A DNA stretch of 10,270 bases, taken from Ardenticatenales bacterium (GTDB taxonomy: Bacteria > Chloroflexota > Anaerolineae > Promineifilales > UBA4811). Under the pieces are notes generated by a model, which was not told the origin of the DNA, did no database searches, and saw only the letters and a program-made list of their open reading frames with translations. Numbering within the stretch: the first letter of the stretch is position 1; every line of letters begins with the position of its first letter. A program made the position numbers and the translations under genes. Below, piece after piece: positions 1 through 4,905 of this stretch. The stretch lies in contig DAOUVM010000049.1 of NCBI GenBank assembly GCA_030667645.1, forward strand, positions 1 to 10,270. The letters are read 5' to 3'.

Positions 1-1205
1 ATGTCCACGCCCAATGCCTGAAGCTTGAGCCGGGCGATCCGATTATCGATTTCTTGGGGAACAGAGTGGACGGCTTTTTCCAGGCTGTCTCCCTGCTGGA
101 CAATGTACGCGGCCGCCAGGGACTGGTTGGCAAAGCTCATATCCATCACGCTGGCGGGGTGCCCTTCAGCCGCTGCTAGATTAATCAGCCGGCCATCGGC
201 CAGCAAGAATAGGACCCGGCCGTCGGGCAAGGTGTACTCTTCTACGAACGGCCGGAGGCGGCGTGGGTCACCGGTCGAAATCTCGCGCAGGCCAGGGATG
301 TTGATCTCTACGTTAAAGTGACCAGAGTTGCTGATGATTGCGCCATCCTTCATGGCTTTCATGTGGTGGGTGTCGATGACGTTAATGTCGCCCGTAGAGG
401 TGACAAAGATGTCTCCTATCGGGGCCGCCTCGATCATCGGCATCACCCTAAAACCGTCCATCACTGCCTCGAGCGCTTTCAGAGCGTCCACCTCGGTCAC
501 GACCACGTTTCCGCCCAACCCCTTGGCCCGCATGGCGATGCCGCGGCTGCACCAGCCATAGCCTCCAACGACGACCGTCTTGCCGGCGATAAGGACGTTT
601 GTTGCGCGGATAATACCATCCAGAGTCGATTGCCCGGTTCCGTAGCGGTTGTCAAAGAGATGTTTGGTCAGCGCGTCATTCACTGCCACTACCGGGAAGC
701 GCAGTGCACCGTCCTTGGCCATCGCCCGCAGGCGGATGACGCCAGTAGTCGTCTCCTCGGTTCCGCCCACTATGTTGCCGATCAACTCGGTGCGATCCTG
801 GTGCAGGACGCTGACCAGATCAGCTCCATCATCCATTGTGATGTGTGGCTTTTGGTCAAGCACGGCGTGGATATGCTCATAGTAGGTTTGATTGTCCTCC
901 CCCTTGATGGCAAAGACAGGGATTTCATAGTGGTGAACCAGCGCCGCGGCCGTGTCATCCTGGGTGGAGAGTGGATTACTGGCGCAGAGCATCACCTCTG
1001 CGCCACCCAACTGGAGGGTGTGAGCGAGGTTGGCGGTCTCGGTCGTGATATGCAAGCAACCGCTTACGCGTACCCCTTTGAGAGGCTGCTCGGCCTTGAA
1101 TTGCTGCTGAATTAGCTTGAGTACGGGCATCTCTCGGGCTGCCCACTCAATCTTGCGTCGGCCGCCAGGGGCCAGGTCCAGGTCTCTCACGTCATAGTCT
1201 GCCAT
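1..1205 (-). CDS. ahcY: S-adenosylhomocysteinase (adenosylhomocysteine hydrolase), 3' end outside window
   Basis: This cytosolic NAD-dependent enzyme reversibly splits S-adenosylhomocysteine, the product of SAM-dependent methylations, into homocysteine and adenosine. The frame runs from ATG (1203-1205) to the left edge without a stop and gives 401 residues, so only roughly 20 C-terminal residues should be missing. Visible family motifs are HITTETANL near the N-terminus (substrate side), MDDGADL, GGTEETTTGV, the catalytic stretch VNDALTKHLFDNRYGTGQS with K181 and D185, the NAD-binding loop GYGWCSRG at 215-222, and NSGHFNVEI and AEGHPASVMD in the C-terminal half. The GTGQS form is typical of the shorter archaeal/Thermotoga-type enzymes. 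An AAGGAG ribosome site (1213-1218) lies 7 nt before the ATG. The gene follows adoK by 54 bp on the same strand, and I see no terminator between them, so they probably share the riboswitch-controlled transcript. Oddity: the third glycine of the usual GxGxxG Rossmann motif is Ser220. Confidence 0.96.
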   Translation of the reverse strand, partial: MADYDVRDLDLAPGGRRKIEWAAREMPVLKLIQQQFKAEQPLKGVRVSGCLHITTETANLAHTLQLGGAEVMLCASNPLSTQDDTAAALVHHYEIPVFAIKGEDNQTYYEHIHAVLDQKPHITMDDGADLVSVLHQDRTELIGNIVGGTEETTTGVIRLRAMAKDGALRFPVVAVNDALTKHLFDNRYGTGQSTLDGIIRATNVLIAGKTVVVGGYGWCSRGIAMRAKGLGGNVVVTEVDALKALEAVMDGFRVMPMIEAAPIGDIFVTSTGDINVIDTHHMKAMKDGAIISNSGHFNVEINIPGLREISTGDPRRLRPFVEEYTLPDGRVLFLLADGRLINLAAAEGHPASVMDMSFANQSLAAAYIVQQGDSLEKAVHSVPQEIDNRIARLKLQALGVD

Positions 1206-1259
1206 TGGATAGCTCCTTGAATCTGAATTGGTAATCGTCGAGGCGCAAAGCCGGACCCG

Positions 1260-2228
1260 CTATGCATCTCCTCTCGCCAGGGCATCCAGAGCGCCCTCGT
1301 CATCAAAATGCTGCCGGAAGCGGGCCGCAAACTCGACCGGGGAGTAGCGATGGCTCTGAGTGCCGACCTGGCCCATTACGTAGGCTGCGGCCAGGCTTCC
1401 CATCCGGCCGGAGACATCCCACGGTAGCCCCAATGAATACCCGCGCAATAGTCCGCCCCGGAAGGCATCACCCACCCCCGTGGGATCGGCAATGCGGGTG
1501 GGCGGCACGATGGGTATCTGGTGCTCCTCGCCTCCAACTCGCAGATTAGAGCCCCGATCTCCCATGGTGATGATCAATCCACCTGCCTGTGCCAGCACCT
1601 CCGCCTCTGTCCAGCCGGTCTTTTTCTGGATCATGTCAAACTCGTACTCGTTAACGATGAGCAGGAAGCAGTGCGCAATCCCGGCCGCCAGTTCTTCCGC
1701 GGTCAGCCGGATGACTTGCTGGCTGGGATCATAGACATAAGGGATTCCGAGCGCAACACACTCTTGGGCCCGGCCAACCATTGCGAGTGGATCGTCCGGC
1801 GATATCACAACCAGATCGGCGCGCCCGGCGGCGTGCTCGGCAATGGTAAGCTGATGAGCGAGAGCCATGGCGCCGGTGTAGAAGGATGCCATCTGGTTGT
1901 TGTCCAGGTCGGTGGTCACAAAAAACGACGCCGTGAAGAGATCCGGGATCTCTACAATCGCCCCGGTATCCACGCCCTGTGCTTCCAGCCAGGCCCGGTA
2001 TTCCGCAAAGTCCTGCCCCGCTGTCCCCATCACCAGGGGGCGCTCACCCAGCAGTGCCAGCGTGTAGGCGATATTGGGGGCTACCCCTCCGCGCCGCTTT
2101 TCCATCGTATCTACCAGGAAGCTTACACTCAGATGGTCAATCTGATCGGGGAGGATGTGTTCCCTGAAACGGCCAGGAAACGACATCAGATAGTCAAAGG
2201 CAATCGAGCCGGAGATTATGATTCGCAT
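1260..2228 (-). CDS. adoK: Adenosine kinase, PfkB (ribokinase) family
   Basis: The product is a 322-residue cytosolic kinase predicted to phosphorylate adenosine to AMP with ATP. The N-terminal pattern GSIAFDYLMSFPGRF, then SFLVD and RRGGVAPNIAY, closely matches the PfkB-type adenosine kinase of Mycobacterium tuberculosis as I remember it, which has nearly the same length. The C-terminal PfkB signature DPTGVGDAFRGG holds the catalytic base Asp254 and the GVGD anion hole; DPSQQ and the NEYEFD segment are also present. The frame stays open upstream to another possible start at 2291, but that would add 21 unusual residues and run into the riboswitch terminator. ATG at 2226-2228 has AAGGA 8 nt upstream and begins exactly at the conserved MRIIISGSIAFDY, so I chose it. 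It sits 5' of ahcY, whose product adenosine is its substrate. Another PfkB nucleoside or sugar kinase remains possible, but the motif match and neighbour favour adenosine. Confidence 0.92.
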   Translation of the reverse strand: MRIIISGSIAFDYLMSFPGRFREHILPDQIDHLSVSFLVDTMEKRRGGVAPNIAYTLALLGERPLVMGTAGQDFAEYRAWLEAQGVDTGAIVEIPDLFTASFFVTTDLDNNQMASFYTGAMALAHQLTIAEHAAGRADLVVISPDDPLAMVGRAQECVALGIPYVYDPSQQVIRLTAEELAAGIAHCFLLIVNEYEFDMIQKKTGWTEAEVLAQAGGLIITMGDRGSNLRVGGEEHQIPIVPPTRIADPTGVGDAFRGGLLRGYSLGLPWDVSGRMGSLAAAYVMGQVGTQSHRYSPVEFAARFRQHFDDEGALDALARGDA

Positions 2229-2236
2229 GAAGCTGG

Positions 2237-2241
2237 TCCTT
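2237..2241 (-). promoter_or_regulatory. Ribosome binding site deciding the adoK start
   Basis: AAGGA on the minus strand lies 8 nt before ATG 2226-2228. It supports the shorter adoK reading over an upstream in-frame start at 2291, which would lie within the terminator of the riboswitch. Confidence 0.8.
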
Positions 2242-2266
2242 GAGCTGGAAGGACATTGCCGGGAAA

Positions 2267-2299
2267 CAAAAAAACCCCTCCCAGAAAACATGAGAAGGG
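2267..2299 (-). terminator. Intrinsic terminator of the SAM-I riboswitch expression platform
   Basis: On the minus strand CCCTTCTCA (2291-2299) pairs with TGGGAGGGG (2275-2283) over nine base pairs, counting two G-U pairs, around a 7-nt loop. Seven U residues follow (2268-2274). The 5' arm overlaps the sequence TTCTCAT (2290-2296), which can instead pair with ATGAGAG (2316-2322) in the P1 3' strand of the aptamer. Terminator and antiterminator therefore exclude each other. The hairpin ends about 39 nt before the adoK start. Confidence 0.9.
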
Positions 2300-2315
2300 A
2301 AACCTGGTTGCCATT

Positions 2316-2426
2316 CTCTCATCTTCCAGAAACACTCTGCCGGATTTGGCACCTGGGCCGCATCATTGCTCTGGCCTGGTTGCCGAGGCTTCTCGGGGCC
2401 GGTCCCTCCACCTCTCTGGATAAAAG
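2316..2426 (-). promoter_or_regulatory. SAM-I (S-box) riboswitch aptamer upstream of adoK-ahcY
   Basis: The minus strand reads as a textbook S-box. P1 is formed by CTTTTATC (2419-2426) and GATGAGAG (2316-2323), eight pairs including two G-U. AGAGGTGGAGGGA (2403-2415) is followed by CCGGCCC, then GGCAACC (2378-2384), then GGTGCCAAATCC (2342-2353), and a P4-like CAGA/TCTG hairpin just before P1 closes. These are the most conserved S-box blocks and occur in the right order and spacing. Family knowledge says SAM binding stabilises P1, frees the terminator arm and stops transcription, while low SAM lets the antiterminator form. Here the expected result is repression of adenosine kinase and S-adenosylhomocysteinase when SAM is high. 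The aptamer begins about 15 nt after the predicted transcription start. Confidence 0.95.
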
Positions 2427-2448
2427 CTGTATTCGGCTGGCGAACGGG

Positions 2449-2477
2449 ATGGTAGCATACCCGCAGATATCTGTCAA
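2449..2477 (-). promoter_or_regulatory. Sigma-70-type promoter for the riboswitch-adoK-ahcY transcript
   Basis: On the minus strand a perfect TTGACA -35 box (2472-2477) is followed by a 17-nt spacer and the -10 box TACCAT (2449-2454). The -10 carries an extended TGC just upstream. Initiation is expected near 2441-2442, which places the start directly ahead of the SAM-I aptamer. The promoter location agrees with the riboswitch position, which makes it more than a chance match. Confidence 0.85.
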
Positions 2478-2521
2478 CCTGGATTCTGCTGGACGCAGGT
2501 CTAGGCTGTCTTGCATGCCTG

Positions 2522-2569
2522 AAAAATTGAGGCCACACTGGTGATCACACCGCCCGGGCAGGAGTGGCC
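2522..2569 (-). terminator. Probable terminator of the rfbH-GT2 transcript
   Basis: On the minus strand GGCCAC (2564-2569) pairs with GTGGCC (2531-2536) across a 27-nt loop that has some internal pairing (GGTG/CACC). The stem is followed after four bases by five U residues (2522-2526). It lies 50 bp after the stop codon of the glycosyltransferase and about 45 bp before the adoK -35 box, a sensible place to insulate the two units. The loop is long for a classic terminator, so this is a moderate call. Confidence 0.45.
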
Positions 2570-2618
2570 GAGAATCCCATTGTGTGTGTCATCCTGCGAG
2601 TCCCTCCGCGGTCGGGAA

Positions 2619-3314
2619 TTACTGATGCCTGAAACGCTCGCGCAGAATGACCCAGAAGGCGCTCAGGCCGTCCGCTGGCCTGATCTTTTTTCCTTCCTCG
2701 TACGTGCGAGGCGAGTAAGAGACGGGCACCTCATGGATAACATAACCAGCCCGCCTGAGCTTGACCGGTAGTTCAAAGTCAAGATCAAAGTTCTCCCCGA
2801 TCAGATTGAGCGATCTTAGAACGGAGGTGCGCACCAACTTGGTGGCAACCGCTACGTCGGACAAACGGGAGCCGCAGAGCAGGTTGGTGACGAGAGTCAG
2901 CACTCGCACCCCCCAGTAGGCAGTGGCGTATCTGTAGTTGCGTCGACCGCCCAGCACCCGGCTGCCAAACACGGCGTCTGCGTCCACTGTGATTGCCTTG
3001 TCCAGGAGGCGGGCCAGGTCGGCCGGATCGTACTCGGAATCCGCGTCCTGGATAACAGTGTATTCGCCGCTGGCGTGGGCAATTCCGGTGCGGATAGATG
3101 CTCCTTTCCCCAGGTTTCGCGGATGAAGGATCGCCCTGACATTGGAGGCACGCACCGACCCCAGTAGATCGCGCGTGCCGTCAGTGGAGAAATTGTCAAC
3201 AACAATGATCTCCTTTTTCCACCCTGGAGCCAGGGTGACTTGCAGGACCTTGTCCAGTACCGCCAGGATCGAATCCCGCTCGTTGTAGGCACAGATAATG
3301 ACAGACAGCTTCAC
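2619..3314 (-). CDS. GT2-family glycosyltransferase, polyprenyl-phosphate (DPM1-like) type
   Basis: The 231-residue product has a single GT-A catalytic domain and no membrane segment. It probably transfers a sugar from a nucleotide donor onto a polyprenyl phosphate or another lipid-linked acceptor at the inner membrane face. Visible features are the start MKLSVIICAYNE, the nucleotide-binding VVDNFSTDGT at 38-47, HPRNLGKGASIRTG, the metal-binding DAD at 90-92 within IQDADSEYDP, FGSR near 117, and the C-terminal YSPRTYEEGKKI block typical of dolichyl-phosphate-mannose-synthase-like enzymes. An upstream TTG (3329) is in frame, but GTG at 3312-3314 has AGGAG six bases upstream and begins right at the conserved core, so GTG is preferred. 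It follows rfbH by 32 bp on the same strand and is probably cotranscribed. Donor and acceptor cannot be told from sequence. The region 2570-2618 after its stop shows nothing more. Confidence 0.9.
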   Translation of the reverse strand: MKLSVIICAYNERDSILAVLDKVLQVTLAPGWKKEIIVVDNFSTDGTRDLLGSVRASNVRAILHPRNLGKGASIRTGIAHASGEYTVIQDADSEYDPADLARLLDKAITVDADAVFGSRVLGGRRNYRYATAYWGVRVLTLVTNLLCGSRLSDVAVATKLVRTSVLRSLNLIGENFDLDFELPVKLRRAGYVIHEVPVSYSPRTYEEGKKIRPADGLSAFWVILRERFRHQ

Positions 3315-3320
3315 GTAATA

Positions 3321-3325
3321 CTCCT
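3321..3325 (-). promoter_or_regulatory. Ribosome binding site deciding the GT2 start
   Basis: AGGAG on the minus strand lies 6 nt before GTG 3312-3314. The alternative TTG start at 3329 would place this site inside the coding sequence. Confidence 0.75.
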
Positions 3326-3346
3326 GCAACCTGACGAGTGCTCGCT

Positions 3347-4657
3347 CTACAGGAACTGACGGAGAAATCTGTGGAATTGATCCAGCATATAGTCCAACTG
3401 AGGCCGATCCAGTCCCGGATAGACACCGACGAAAAAGGTGCCCCTCATCGCTCGGTTGGTGACGGGCAGGTCACCGACCACGCGGCAGTTGATGTTGCGA
3501 AACCCTGGTTGACTGAGGATGTTGCCAGCAAAGAGCACCCGTGTCTCCACCTTGCGCGATTCCAGGAAGCCGGTGATGTCATGGCGGGTGAACGGGGCGT
3601 CGTCAGGCACGGTGATAGGAAAGGCAAACCAGGACGGGTCTGCCCTGGGCGACCAACGGGGCAGCGACACCAGATTCCGATAGGGTTCCAGGCCACTGTA
3701 GAGATGCTGGAAGTTGCGTTTGCGTGCGGCGATAAAGGCTGGCAGCTTTTCCAGTTGCGCCAAACCCAAGGCTGCCTGGATATCGGTGATTTTGAGATTG
3801 TACCCGATCTCCGTAAAGAGGTACCGATGGTCGTAGCAGCCGAGGTCCGGCACGTGCCGGAAACGGCGACCACACTTGCCGTCAGGTGGACTATCATAGC
3901 CGCAAAAGCAGTCTCGTCCCCAGTCGCGGATGGTGCGGCACAGTCGGGCCATCCGGGCGCTGTTGGTGAATACCGCCCCGCCCTCGCCCGTGGTGATGTG
4001 GTGGGCAGGGTAGAAGCTGAGCGTTGCCAGCCGGCCATATGTGCCCACCATCTGTCCGTCGTAACGGGCCCCCAGGGCATCACAGCAGTCCTCAATTACG
4101 AGCAGGTCGTGCTCCCCGGCGAACGCCATGATGCGGTCCATGTCGGCCGGGTTGCCCAGCGTGTGGGCCAAGAACAGGGCGCGGCTGCGCGAGGAAAGGG
4201 CTGCCTCCAGTTGATCTGGGTCCAGGTTGTAGGTGCCCGGCTGGCAGTCCACAAAGACGGGTACCAGTTGATTCTGGATGATGGGAGCAACAGTGGTAGG
4301 GAAGGCGGCCGCTGGGGTTATCACTTCATCGCCCGGTCGCAGACCGCTTTTCAGTTGCGGTGAGCAGATGGCGGCAATGGCGACCAGATTGGCGGATGAG
4401 CCCGAGTTGACCGGGATGATCTGCTTTGCCCCCAGGAATGAGCCCAGATTTTCTTCAAACTCCCGCGCATAGTGGCCGGCGGTCAGCCAGAACTCTAGTA
4501 CAGCCTCCACCATGTTTGACAGTTCGACCTGGTCGTACACGCGGCCGGCATAGTGGACTTTTGTCTCGCCAGGGATGAACGGCCGGGTGCCATGCACCCG
4601 TTGAAAGTACTCGGCCACATCCCTTAGAATCCGCTCCCGCAGGATCTTGGTTTCCAT
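3347..4657 (-). CDS. rfbH: CDP-4-keto-6-deoxy-D-glucose 3-dehydrase (E1, RfbH/AscC/DdhC), PMP- and [2Fe-2S]-dependent
   Basis: The 436-residue protein belongs to the DegT/DnrJ/EryC1/StrS fold but is a dehydrase, not an aminotransferase. The usual PLP-binding lysine is replaced by His220 in SFYPAHHITTGEGGAV, the hallmark of E1, which uses PMP and an iron-sulfur cluster to remove the C3 hydroxyl in 3,6-dideoxyhexose synthesis. SGSSAN (85-90), AAAFPTT, AHTLGNP and IEDCCDALG are in family order. Cluster ligands are visible as C192-X57-C250-X1-C252, as in characterised E1, but the fourth cysteine is C262 after X9, where I recall X7. GYNLKITD and the C-terminal LFAGN, RVVG and GVYPGL motifs are present. 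Length equals the family norm. The ATG at 4655-4657 has no clear ribosome site. The partner reductase E3 (AscD/DdhD) is not in the window, so another electron donor must serve it or lie elsewhere. Confidence 0.93.
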   Translation of the reverse strand: METKILRERILRDVAEYFQRVHGTRPFIPGETKVHYAGRVYDQVELSNMVEAVLEFWLTAGHYAREFEENLGSFLGAKQIIPVNSGSSANLVAIAAICSPQLKSGLRPGDEVITPAAAFPTTVAPIIQNQLVPVFVDCQPGTYNLDPDQLEAALSSRSRALFLAHTLGNPADMDRIMAFAGEHDLLVIEDCCDALGARYDGQMVGTYGRLATLSFYPAHHITTGEGGAVFTNSARMARLCRTIRDWGRDCFCGYDSPPDGKCGRRFRHVPDLGCYDHRYLFTEIGYNLKITDIQAALGLAQLEKLPAFIAARKRNFQHLYSGLEPYRNLVSLPRWSPRADPSWFAFPITVPDDAPFTRHDITGFLESRKVETRVLFAGNILSQPGFRNINCRVVGDLPVTNRAMRGTFFVGVYPGLDRPQLDYMLDQFHRFLRQFL

Positions 4658-4738
4658 TTGTGCTCGGTGGGTCGTTGCCGGCGACCAGGGTATTATCCAT
4701 GGACTTCCGGAAGCAAACCTATCGGTGGAACGGCGAAG

Positions 4739-4744
4739 ATTATA
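4739..4744 (-). promoter_or_regulatory. Extended -10 promoter upstream of rfbH
   Basis: The minus strand shows a perfect TATAAT preceded by TGG, that is TGnTATAAT, an extended -10 that can work without a -35. Transcription would begin near 4732, about 75 nt before the rfbH ATG. No TTGACA-like box occurs at 16-18 nt; that position instead holds a run of C (G8 on the plus strand, 4763-4770). Confidence 0.6.
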
Positions 4745-4815
4745 CCACAGTCATTCGTCGTCGGGGGGGGACAGCGGAGTGTGACCCAGATTTGTGCGGC
4801 CGGTAGTAGGCTCTC

Positions 4816-4862
4816 CCGCCTGGCTCAGGCCGTCAGAGCAGCCTGTGTATGCGGCCAGGCGG
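4816..4862. repeat. Long GC-rich inverted repeat between tgpA-like gene and rfbH
   Basis: CCGCCTGGC (4816-4824) is the exact reverse complement of GCCAGGCGG (4854-4862). An inner CAGGC/GCCTG pair (4826-4830, 4841-4845) extends the hairpin. No U-run follows on either strand, so it is not a standard intrinsic terminator. It lies 44 bp past the stop of the membrane transglutaminase gene and about 72 bp before the rfbH -10 box. It may protect or end the upstream mRNA, or bind a protein. Apart from this hairpin and the rfbH promoter I see nothing else in 4658-4905. Confidence 0.6.
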
Positions 4863-4905
4863 CAAGATTGATCAGGGCGGCACTCTGGCTGTGAAACCGC
4901 TGCGA

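Noticed and set aside
318..1115. 265-codon plus-strand open frame
   Set aside because: It is antisense to ahcY, whose minus frame shows all catalytic and NAD motifs. The plus translation has no recognisable motif.
1521..2243. 240-codon plus-strand open frame
   Set aside because: It is antisense to adoK, which carries clear PfkB motifs.
2194..2544. Open frames of about 110 codons on both strands between adoK and the terminator of the GT2 unit
   Set aside because: They cover the SAM-I riboswitch, its terminator and promoter, which explain the sequence; translations look random.
2540..2618. Possible tRNA or small RNA, because of a GGCCGAG-like segment
   Set aside because: No T-arm, no anticodon stem and no acceptor pairing could be found; the start of the stretch is better explained by a terminator stem.
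3338..4363. 341-codon plus-strand open frame
   Set aside because: It is a GC-driven shadow antisense to rfbH.
3347..4657. Annotation as a DegT/DnrJ sugar aminotransferase
   Set aside because: The PLP lysine is replaced by His220, and four cluster cysteines point to the E1 dehydrase subgroup.
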